The notes beneath the pieces are model-generated. The model saw nothing but the letters and a program-made list of their open reading frames with translations, had not been told where the DNA came from and ran no database searches. This document shows positions 40,328 to 47,472 of a stretch of DNA of 64,000 nucleotides, piece by piece. Both the position numbers and the translations under genes were made by a program. This stretch comes from an uncultured Oscillibacter sp. Lineage in GTDB: Bacteria > Bacillota > Clostridia > Oscillospirales > Oscillospiraceae. Position 1 is the first letter of the stretch, and each line of letters starts with the position of its first letter. The stretch lies in NCBI GenBank assembly GCA_910578935.1, contig CAJTSM010000006.1, positions 62,001-126,000 of the forward strand, written 5' to 3'.

Positions 40328-40903
40328 TCACCGCAGCAGAATCGGCTGCAATTGCTCTCCCCGGAGAGCGGCATCCACCGTTTCCGGCAACTTCGTAAAA
40401 TCCGCCACCAGGGAGCTGGGTTTTTGAACCGCGTTGTCCTGACCAAAGGGCACGAAATAATAATTCCGCCGGACCAGCAGCTCGCCGATGTTCTTCGCCC
40501 CCGCCGCCAGGCCGTCGTTGCTGGACACCGCCAGCACCACCGGACGGCCATTTCGCAGATGGGATTTTGCCGCCATGGTCACGGAGGTATCCGCGATGCC
40601 CGCCGCCAGCTTGGCAATGGTGTTTCCCGTGGCCGGGGCAATCACCAGCACATCCAGCAGCCCCTTGGGCCCGATGGGCTCCACCGACGGGATATCCAGC
40701 AGCACGTCGTTCCCCGTCAGGTCCTCCAGCCGCTCCAGCAGGTCCTCGGACCTTCCGAAGCGGGTGTCCGTAAAGGCGGAGATCTCCGAAACGATGGGAA
40801 TCACCGTTTCATAGATCTCCGTCAGCGCCTCCAGGGCCTTCAGCACCTTCTCATGGGTGCAGAAGGACCCGCAGACCGCGAAACCGACCCGTTCCTTGCG
40901 CAT
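40328..40903 (-). CDS. dpaB: Dipicolinate synthase subunit B
   Basis: Flavoprotein-like subunit (191 residues) of dipicolinate synthase (SpoVFB), which with DpaA makes the dipicolinic acid that fills the spore core. Family features are VGFAVCGSFCTHEKVLKAL, PIVSEISAFTDTRFG, LDVLVIAPATGNTIAKLAAGIADTSVTMAAK and VLAVSSNDGLA. The start follows GAGGTGACCTGT; the longer frame overlaps dpaA. It begins 10 bases after dpaA. The usual Bacillus neighbours asd, dapG and dapA do not follow. Confidence 0.95.
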   Translation of the reverse strand: MRKERVGFAVCGSFCTHEKVLKALEALTEIYETVIPIVSEISAFTDTRFGRSEDLLERLEDLTGNDVLLDIPSVEPIGPKGLLDVLVIAPATGNTIAKLAAGIADTSVTMAAKSHLRNGRPVVLAVSSNDGLAAGAKNIGELLVRRNYYFVPFGQDNAVQKPSSLVADFTKLPETVDAALRGEQLQPILLR

Positions 40904-40913
40904 ACAGGTCACC

Positions 40914-41741
40914 TCATTCTTCCAATAGGATGTAATATACCGCGTCCCGGATGGCTGCCGCCGCGGACCGCGGGCTGAGCCGCCCCGGCAGGGAGCGGGC
41001 CCAGAGGACTTCCGGGCCGCTCTCCGTTTCAATGCCCCGGACAGAGGCCAAGTCCATCAGCAGGCAGTTCCCCGGCAGCTGGGCCAGAAGCGGCCCGCCC
41101 AGGACGGGAGAGGGAACTGTGTTGAACACTGCGCCGAAGCCGCTTAGATGACCGTCCAGTTTTCCGGTTTCCAGGGCCCGGTAGCCATAGGCCCGAATCC
41201 AGGCCAGGTCCTCCGGCCGTCTAGCCGTAGCCGTGACCCTGGCCCCCAGGCCGTGGAGGCGGCAGCTCAGGAGCTTCCCAATGCGGCCGAAGCCCAGAAC
41301 CAGGCAGTCCATACCTAGAAGAGTCCGGTCCAAATGTTCCATGGCGGTCTGAACGGCTCCCTCCGCCGTGGCGGCGGCGTTGGCCACCGCCAGTTCCTCC
41401 CGCAGGAAGTAGTCTTCCAACGTCAGGTCCAGGGCTTCCGCCTCCCGGCGCTGCTGAGGCCGCACCTGACCCGCCAGAATCCGCTGCCGGGGCCGGAGCC
41501 GGCGGAACAGGTCCGCCGTGGGCACCGCCCCCTCTTCGCAGTTTAAAACGCCGTCGCCCCTGCACAGGGGCAGGGGCAGGATCACCACATCCGTAGAGGC
41601 GGCGTGGTCCAGCGTGTCCGCTCCCACAGGTTTCCAGCGGTCCAGACCATAAGTACGGACAAAATGGCCGTCCCCGGCCAGCAGCCGGGCCAGCTCCGCC
41701 TGGCGGCGGTCCCCGCCGATGACGCCAAAGGTCTTGTTCAT
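40914..41741 (-). CDS. dpaA: Dipicolinate synthase subunit A
   Basis: NAD-binding subunit (275 residues) of dipicolinate synthase (SpoVFA), active in the mother cell late in sporulation. It has an N-terminal FGVIGGDRRQAELARLLAGDGH, and a Rossmann-like region LVLGFGRIGKLLSCRLHGLGA with ARRPEDLAW. The ATG at 41741 lies after GAGGGGG; the open frame runs 330 codons further upstream over the nucleotidase gene on the other strand and is rejected. A CATACCATGA sequence just upstream is close to a sigma-K -10, as expected for this gene, but this was judged by eye. Confidence 0.94.
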   Translation of the reverse strand: MNKTFGVIGGDRRQAELARLLAGDGHFVRTYGLDRWKPVGADTLDHAASTDVVILPLPLCRGDGVLNCEEGAVPTADLFRRLRPRQRILAGQVRPQQRREAEALDLTLEDYFLREELAVANAAATAEGAVQTAMEHLDRTLLGMDCLVLGFGRIGKLLSCRLHGLGARVTATARRPEDLAWIRAYGYRALETGKLDGHLSGFGAVFNTVPSPVLGGPLLAQLPGNCLLMDLASVRGIETESGPEVLWARSLPGRLSPRSAAAAIRDAVYYILLEE

Positions 41742-41834
41742 CTCAACATTCCCCCTCGGTTCATGGTATGGCCGGAGGCGGGAATGGGTGATTGAGCCCG
41801 CCGAATCGCATTTCGCGTTTATTGACAGTCTGGA

Positions 41835-41863
41835 TTGTCTTTTTCCGGCGGGCGTGGTACAAT
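41835..41863 (+). promoter_or_regulatory. Promoter of the YjjG-type gene
   Basis: TTGTCT (41835-41840), 17-base spacer, TACAAT (41858-41863), 31 bases before the start. Confidence 0.65.
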
Positions 41864-41894
41864 GGGGACCGTGAAACCTGCCGAAAGGACGACC

Positions 41895-42581
41895 ATGATG
41901 AAATACGAGTATCTGCTCTTCGACGCCGACGACACCCTGTTCGACTTCCCCAAGGCCTCCTCCCGGGCCTTTGAGAACATGTGCCGGACCCATGATATCC
42001 CTTACACGCCGGAGGCCTACCGGCTCTATCACGAGATCAACCTGGAGCTCTGGTCCGCCTTTGACCGGGGGGAGGTGACCAAAGAGTTCGTCACCCTGGA
42101 GCGCTACGTCCGTTTTTTGAGGGCCCTGAACCTGGAGCGGGACCCGGCGGAATGCAACCGGGATTATCTGACCGCCCTGGGGGAGGGGGTTTATCCCCTG
42201 CCCCAGGCGGAAGAGGTCTGCCGGGAATTGAAACGGCGGGGGCACCGGATGTACATTATCACCAACGCCGTGGCCTCCGTTCAGCGAAGCCGCCTTCGCG
42301 GCAGCGTGTTTGCGGAGCTTTTTGAGGCGGCCTTTATCTCGGAGGAAGCCGGGGCCGCCAAGCCCAGCCGGGCGTATTTCGACTATGTGCGGAGGCGGCT
42401 TCCGGGTTTGACGGAGAGCAACGCCCTGGTGATCGGGGATTCCCTGGCCACAGACATCCAGGGGGCCAACAATGCCGGGCTTCGATGCTGCTGGTTCAAT
42501 CCGGCGGGAAAGCCCCGGCGGGAAGGGCTGCGGGTGGACTATGAAATTGCCGCTCTGCGGGAGCTGCTGGACATCGTGTAG
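41895..42581 (+). CDS. YjjG-family pyrimidine nucleotidase (HAD)
   Basis: House-cleaning 5'-nucleotidase family that dephosphorylates non-canonical pyrimidine nucleotides. The 228-residue protein has motif I LLFDADDTLFDFPKA, motif II YIITNAVASVQ, a Lys in GAAKPSRAYFDY and motif III ALVIGDSLATDIQGANNAG, in the order and spacing of YjjG. The ATG follows GAAAGGACGACC; a second ATG directly behind it is an alternative. It has its own promoter and runs divergently from dpaA. Confidence 0.9.
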   Translation: MMKYEYLLFDADDTLFDFPKASSRAFENMCRTHDIPYTPEAYRLYHEINLELWSAFDRGEVTKEFVTLERYVRFLRALNLERDPAECNRDYLTALGEGVYPLPQAEEVCRELKRRGHRMYIITNAVASVQRSRLRGSVFAELFEAAFISEEAGAAKPSRAYFDYVRRRLPGLTESNALVIGDSLATDIQGANNAGLRCCWFNPAGKPRREGLRVDYEIAALRELLDIV

Positions 42582-42603
42582 CGCAGCATAAAAACGACGG
42601 AAA

Positions 42604-42627
42604 AAGGGGCCGCTTGCGCGGCCCCTT
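42604..42627 (-). terminator. Terminator between the YjjG gene and cca
   Basis: Ten-bp stem AAGGGGCCGC / GCGGCCCCTT with loop TTGC. The U tract (TTTTTCC) is on the minus strand, so it mainly ends cca; the plus strand has the hairpin but no U run. Confidence 0.8.
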
Positions 42628-42734
42628 GCGTATAAGGCGACTCTTTGATAAGCGTACTTGTCCAGGTGTTTCTTGTAACGTTTCTGGAAAAGTGTATGGC
42701 GGCGCCGAAATCTCCGTTTAAAAAGCATCATTCT

Positions 42735-44105
42735 TCAAATAATGGGTGTCTTGGCTTTTTCAAGCAGACCCGAATCCTCCCCGCCCGCCGTCCGTGTTTT
42801 TTTAAGATGCTCCAGCAGAACCGCCCGCTCATTGGGCAGCGCGCCGTCCATCACCTTGCCCAAAAGCTCCTCCAGCGCCGCCCCCACAGCCGGGCCGGAG
42901 AGGCCAAGGGCCAGCAGGTCCCCGCCCTTCACCGCCAGCTGTTTTAAGGAAAAGCAGGCGTCCTCCGCCAGCAGCCTGTTTAAAATCTCCTCCGCCTTGT
43001 CCAGCTCCTTCTGCCGGTCCCGGTAGGCCGGGGCCTGTCCCAGGTTGTCCGCCCGTTTTACCAGGATCAGGCGGCGCAGGTCCTCTTCCCCCAAAATCCG
43101 CAAAGCCCGCCGGATGGACTTGTCCGTCCGGGGGATGTCCCTGTCGTGCCACTCCACCAACCGGACTACCGTCTCCCGGAAGTCCGTTCCGCATTTCAGC
43201 CGCCGGAGCATTTCGTCCGCCAGCCGGCGGCTTACGGCGGGGTGGCCGTAGAAATGGCCTACGCCTGCCGGGTCCAGGGTGAAGCTGTCCGGTTTTCCCA
43301 CGTCGTGGAGGAGCATGGTGCAGCGCAGCACCAGGTCCCCCGGCACAGCCGCCAAGGCGTGGAGGGTGTGCTCCCACACGTCGTAGCAGTGGTGGCGGTT
43401 CCGCTGGTCAAAGCCCACCATGGCCGGCAGCTCCGGCCAGAAGACGCCGAAAACCTCCGGATAGCCCCGCAGAACTTCCGCCGCGTGGTTTCCCGGCAGG
43501 AGTTTGAAAAACTCCGTTTGAATCCGCTCCGGGGCGATGTCCCGCAGCCCCTCCCGGTTCCGCCGGATGGCCTCCGCCGACTTGGGTTCAAGGGAAAATC
43601 CCAGCACCGCCGCAAAGCGAAGGCCCCGGAGAATCCGGAGGGCGTCCTCCTGAAACCGCCGGTCCGGGTCCCCCACGCAGCGGAGAATGCCTCTTTGGAG
43701 GTCCGCCTGCCCGCCGAAGGGGTCCCGGAGTTGTCCCTGGAGATTCCGGGCCATTGCGTTAACGGTGAAGTCCCGGCGGGCCAGGTCTTGGTCCAGGGAG
43801 GAGGTAAAGGCCACGAAGCCGGGTCTTCGATGGTCGCGGTAGTCTCCGTCAATCCGGTAAGTGGTGACCTCCACCGGGCCGCCCTCTGTTTTGACGGTGA
43901 TGGTGCCGTGTCTTAAACCCGTAGGAAGGGCCCGGGAACCGAAAGCCGCCAGGGTTTCTTCCGGCAGGGCGGAGGTAGCGACATCCCAGTCCCCCGGTTT
44001 CCGGCCCAGCAGGGCGTCCCGGACGCAGCCGCCCACGCACCAGGCTTCACCGCCCGCCGATTCCAGGACTTGCAGGACGGACCGCACGTATGTTGGTATT
44101 TCCAT
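42735..44105 (-). CDS. cca: CCA tRNA nucleotidyltransferase
   Basis: Adds or repairs the 3' CCA of tRNAs. The 456-residue class II enzyme has GGCVRDALLGRKPGDWDVAT with the metal-binding Asp pair, the RRDFTVNAMA motif, an RFQEDALRILRGLRFAA ERhxxExxx-like helix, and a C-terminal HD-type domain (HHCYDVWEHTLHAL, MLLHDVGKP). The last about ten residues (LLEKAKTPII) and the stop are read from sequence resembling the end of the 165-bp MITE-like element, so the original C-terminus may have been different. No ribosome binding site stronger than GGGAGGGGA upstream. Confidence 0.95.
   Translation of the reverse strand: MEIPTYVRSVLQVLESAGGEAWCVGGCVRDALLGRKPGDWDVATSALPEETLAAFGSRALPTGLRHGTITVKTEGGPVEVTTYRIDGDYRDHRRPGFVAFTSSLDQDLARRDFTVNAMARNLQGQLRDPFGGQADLQRGILRCVGDPDRRFQEDALRILRGLRFAAVLGFSLEPKSAEAIRRNREGLRDIAPERIQTEFFKLLPGNHAAEVLRGYPEVFGVFWPELPAMVGFDQRNRHHCYDVWEHTLHALAAVPGDLVLRCTMLLHDVGKPDSFTLDPAGVGHFYGHPAVSRRLADEMLRRLKCGTDFRETVVRLVEWHDRDIPRTDKSIRRALRILGEEDLRRLILVKRADNLGQAPAYRDRQKELDKAEEILNRLLAEDACFSLKQLAVKGGDLLALGLSGPAVGAALEELLGKVMDGALPNERAVLLEHLKKTRTAGGEDSGLLEKAKTPII
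42741..42771. repeat. Partial end of the MITE-like family at the 3' end of cca
   Basis: AATGGGTGTCTTGGCTTTTT then CAAGCAGACC resembles the right end of the 26380-26544 element (TTGGGTGTTTTGGCATTTTT then CAAACGGCCCC) at about 25 of 31 positions with one gap. The remainder of the element is not recognisable to the left. Confidence 0.5.
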
Positions 44106-44224
44106 AGTTCCCCTCCCCCCTGCGTTTCAGAACTCCGCGTGCATAGAAGCGGAGTGCAAAAAGCATTTGACCGGGCGTTATTCAGATCCGGCGGATTCAA
44201 TCGGCGGATGTCTCCCTTTCGCCG

Positions 44225-44253
44225 TTGCATTTTACCGGTTTCTATATTATAAT
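44225..44253 (+). promoter_or_regulatory. Promoter of murC
   Basis: TTGCAT (44225-44230), 17-base spacer, TATAAT (44248-44253). A leader of about 120 bases follows, with a hairpin GGGCCCCGC / GCGGGG near 44309-44327. Confidence 0.75.
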
Positions 44254-44380
44254 AAAATGCTTACAAGGATACAATCTTTTTTAAGAATCTGTATGTATAA
44301 CCGGGGAGGGCCCCGCTCAGGCGGGGTTCAACGGTTCTGACGACAGGTTCTAAGGGTTTCTGGAAAGGAAGCTGATTTCC

Positions 44381-45772
44381 ATGATGCATAATGAAAGACC
44401 CATCAGCGATTTCTTCGCCCCCGGCGTGCGGGCCCATTTGGTGGGCATCGGGGGCGTGTCCATGTGCCCCCTGGCGGAAGTCCTGCGGGACAAGGGACTT
44501 GTCATTCAGGGCTCCGACATGTCGGAAAGCGAGACGGTACGGCATCTTCGTTCCCTAGGCATCCCCGTGGCCGTGGGCCACAATGCCGACAACCTGGGGG
44601 ACTGTGATTTGGTGATCCGTACCGCCGCCGTCCATGACGGCAACCCGGAGATCGCCGGGGCTGTCGCCCGGGGTATTCCGGTTTACGAGCGGGCCCAGGC
44701 CTGGGGGGCCATCATGCGGCACTATCCCAACGCCCTTTGCGTGGCGGGAACTCACGGGAAGACCACCACCACTTCCATGTGCACCCATATTTTCATGGCG
44801 GCGGAGGCGGACCCCACCGTCATGATCGGCGGGACACTGCCCCTGCTTCACTCCGGCTACCGGGTGGGTCAGGGGGATACCATCATCCTGGAATCCTGCG
44901 AGTACTGCAACAGCTTTCTCAGTTTTTACCCCACTGTGGCGGTGGTGCTGAACGTGGAGGCGGACCACCTGGACTTTTTCAAGGACCTGGACGATATCAA
45001 AGCGTCCTTCCGCAAGTTCGCGGAGCTGGTGCCCTCCGGCGGCAGAGTGATTGCCAATGCGGACAACGCCGGGGCCCGGGACGTGGCCCGTGGCCTGAAC
45101 GCCTTCACCTTCGGCCTGGAGCCGGGGGCGGAGTGTACCGCCGTGAACCTCCGGGAGGACAAGGGGCGCCCTGTCTTTGACATCCATGTCCACGGCGAAT
45201 TTTACGCCCACGCAGAGCTGCGGGTCTACGGGCGGCACAACGTGTCCAATGCTCTGGCGGCGGCTTCCGCCGCTTATGTGCTGGGCCTCCCCGGGGCGGC
45301 GGTGGAAAAAGGCCTGGGCTCTTTCACCGGCGCGGGGCGGCGGTTCGAGTACAAGGGGACCTTCCAGGGAGCGGAAATCTACGATGATTACGCCCACCAC
45401 CCCGACGAGCTCCACGCCCTGCTGACTACGGCCAAGGACCTGGGCTACCGGCGATTGATCGTGGCCTTCCAGCCCCACACCTATTCCCGGACCGCCAAGC
45501 TCTTCGACCGCTTTGTGGAGGAATTAAAACTGGCGGATGTGGTGGTGCTGGCGGAAATCTACGCGGCCCGGGAACAGAATACCATGGGTATTTCCTCGGC
45601 GGATCTTGTTGGGCAGGTCCCCGGCTCCGTATATTGCTCCACTCTGGACAAGACGGCGGAGGCCATCCGGCGGCTGGCCGGACCCGGGGATTTGATTCTG
45701 ACCGTCGGCGCGGGGGATATTTACCGGGCCGGGGAGAAGTTGCTCTCCTTGAAAGATGGCAGCGGCATCTGA
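44381..45772 (+). CDS. murC: UDP-N-acetylmuramate-L-alanine ligase
   Basis: Adds L-alanine to UDP-MurNAc, the first amino acid of the peptidoglycan stem. The 463-residue protein has the MurC N-terminal FAPGVRAHLVGIGGVSM, ATP-binding VAGTHGKTTTTSMC, a VVLNVEADHLDFF block, RRFEYKG, IYDDYAHHPDEL and FQPHTYSRT. These features separate MurC from Mpl and other ligases. GGAAGCTGATTTCC precedes ATGATG, so either Met could start. It has its own promoter. The gene ends 17 bases before the second MITE-like element. Confidence 0.95.
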   Translation: MMHNERPISDFFAPGVRAHLVGIGGVSMCPLAEVLRDKGLVIQGSDMSESETVRHLRSLGIPVAVGHNADNLGDCDLVIRTAAVHDGNPEIAGAVARGIPVYERAQAWGAIMRHYPNALCVAGTHGKTTTTSMCTHIFMAAEADPTVMIGGTLPLLHSGYRVGQGDTIILESCEYCNSFLSFYPTVAVVLNVEADHLDFFKDLDDIKASFRKFAELVPSGGRVIANADNAGARDVARGLNAFTFGLEPGAECTAVNLREDKGRPVFDIHVHGEFYAHAELRVYGRHNVSNALAAASAAYVLGLPGAAVEKGLGSFTGAGRRFEYKGTFQGAEIYDDYAHHPDELHALLTTAKDLGYRRLIVAFQPHTYSRTAKLFDRFVEELKLADVVVLAEIYAAREQNTMGISSADLVGQVPGSVYCSTLDKTAEAIRRLAGPGDLILTVGAGDIYRAGEKLLSLKDGSGI

Positions 45773-45789
45773 CTTTGCAAAGCGATATC

Positions 45790-45954
45790 TCGGGGCCGGT
45801 TTTCATAAGGCTAAACACACGGTTTTCGGGAAAATCTTTTCGTCTGCTGGGTTAAAAATTTTCCACGTGCGTCCGGATTCCTGCGTCAAATCGCCTTGCC
45901 TGGCAGAAAAATCCGGCCCAATCCGGCATTCCGCCGGTTTTAAAACAGACTCTA
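45790..45954. mobile_element. 165-bp MITE-like element, copy 2 (inverted, diverged)
   Basis: Aligned to the reverse complement of 26380-26544, the 165 positions keep the same length and order: GGGGCCGGTTTTCAT near the left end, GGATTCCTGCGTCAAATCGC and CTTGCCTGGC in the middle (GGATTCCTGCGGAAAATCGC and CTTGTCCGGC in copy 1), and AAAACAGACTCTA at the right end (CAAACAGCCCCTA in copy 1). Terminal repeats are degraded, suggesting an old, immobile copy. It lies between murC and the YbaK-type gene. Confidence 0.72.
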
Positions 45955-46015
45955 TCGCGTTCCGGCAATCTGGTGATAGTCCGGGCCGGAGCGCGGCAAC
46001 GGAGGGATTGTAACA

Positions 46016-46555
46016 TTGGAACGTTCGCTTTTATGCCATAATGCCAGGCCGGAGGGGGAGCTGCTTCCCCAGGAGGAGGCGGCCTTTGCCCTGCTGGAGG
46101 AGCTGGGTATGGACTATGACCGGGTGTCCGGCGATCCTGCCGACACCATGGAAAAGTGCGCGGCCGTCAGCGAAGTCCTGGGCGTGCCTATCTGTAAGAA
46201 TCTTTTTCTCTGCAACCGGCAGAAGACCCAGTTTTACCTGCTGCTCATGGGGCCGGATCGGCCCTTCCACACCAAGGACCTGTCCCATCAGATCGGCTCG
46301 GCCCGGCTGTCCTTTGCGCCGGAGGAAAGCCTCTGGGAACTGCTCCGCTGTACGCCCGGCTCCGCCACCATCCTGGGATTGATGAATGACAGGGATCACC
46401 GGGTCCGCCTGCTGATGGAGAGGGAGGTCTATGAGGCAGAGTACCTGAGCTGCCATCCCTGTATCTGCACCAGCAGCCTGAAGCTGAAAACGGCGGATGT
46501 GTTGGGAAAGCTGCTGCCGTTTACGGGACATGAGGTCACCGTGGTGGACTTATAA
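46016..46555 (+). CDS. PrdX/ProX-type prolyl-tRNA editing protein (YbaK domain)
   Basis: The 179-residue protein has an N-terminal part FALLEELGMDYDRVSGDP and a YbaK-like fold with VLGVPICKNLFLCNRQKTQFYLLLMG, the Lys of the editing site in this stretch, and LLRCTPGSATILGLMND, matching the ProX/PrdX group that deacylates Ala-tRNA-Pro. The start is a TTG, eight bases after CGGAGGGA, the only in-frame option with a ribosome binding site. It is monocistronic, placed after the second MITE-like element, which may separate it from murC. Confidence 0.85.
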   Translation: MERSLLCHNARPEGELLPQEEAAFALLEELGMDYDRVSGDPADTMEKCAAVSEVLGVPICKNLFLCNRQKTQFYLLLMGPDRPFHTKDLSHQIGSARLSFAPEESLWELLRCTPGSATILGLMNDRDHRVRLLMEREVYEAEYLSCHPCICTSSLKLKTADVLGKLLPFTGHEVTVVDL

Positions 46556-47356
46556 CCCCGAAGGCCCTTCTATCGCCTCCAGGGGTAGATGCGGCATATA
46601 AAACGCCGTGCCGCCGTTTTGAAGAGAACCCAAAACAGCCTGTATCCGCAAAGGCTCTCCGGCGGTGCGAGCTGTGTAAGCTTGTGGGATTTTTCTACGA
46701 TATCCCGGCCTTGCGCGGACCGAAAGGCGGCGATTTCATTCTCGCTTTTCCGATTCGCAATGAGAATCGCGTCCCGAGAATCCAGCCTCTTCCTTGTTGG
46801 ATAGAACACTGGATACTCCCGGTGAGAGGTCCCCGCTTTTTCAGGATTGCTGTCGAAAAAGAAATGCGGCACAGCCTTCCAAACCGTTTTTGAACAATTG
46901 GTTCAAGAGGAGGCCGCAGCAAACTCCCTTACCGTAAAGTGCGATTTACGTCCCCTTCCGTTCCCTCAAAAAAGCGGGCGGTATCGCCGATCCAACTGCT
47001 GCGGAGAGGCGGTTGGCTCACAGGCTGAACGGACGGATACATCAACTGATGATCCCGCTGCATGGCTGTACGGGATAGGCTCCGGCACAGCTGCCTCCGA
47101 CCCGCCGGGCGGCGCAGCAGATTAAGGAGTGCGTCGCGCGCATTCCCGGAAGCGTTTCCAGGGAGTGGATGCTCTGATTCAGGACTATGATGAAGTACGC
47201 GCTGGGGATCAGGCGGCAGACAGGGGGAGAAACTGTAAAAACCGTGGTTGACAAATCCTGCCGCCGGAACGAAATGGAACATCCAACCGTCTTCTTTTAC
47301 CATGCCGGACCTATTACTCACTGCGTTTTAGGCAGGGAAAGGATCGTTTGGAGAAT
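46556..47356. other. 800-bp gene-poor region, probably decayed sequence
   Basis: Short frames occur on both strands (up to 130 codons on the minus strand at 46929-47321), none with a ribosome binding site, recognised domain or normal composition. A segment near 46603-46640 vaguely resembles the MITE-like family. Plus-strand phrases such as QIKECVARIPGSVSREWM across stop codons suggest a broken gene, but I cannot name it. Confidence 0.4.
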
Positions 47357-47397
47357 AAAAAATGACCCTGCACCGTATTGGTGCAAGGTCATTTTTT
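47357..47397. terminator. Terminator of ppdK (bidirectional form)
   Basis: Eighteen-bp stem AAAAAATGACCCTGCACC / GGTGCAAGGTCATTTTTT (one mismatch) with loop GTATT; 75 bases after the ppdK stop. Confidence 0.88.
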
Positions 47398-47472
47398 CTA
47401 TGGCGTAGGTTGGTGTTTAGCGCCCTTCACAGGATAAATCACGTTGCCCTACGACAAACGTTCGCCGCTTTA

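Noticed and set aside
41742..42731. Upstream extension of dpaA by 330 codons
   Set aside because: Overlaps the YjjG-type gene on the other strand and its promoter; dpaA homology begins at 41741 after a ribosome binding site.
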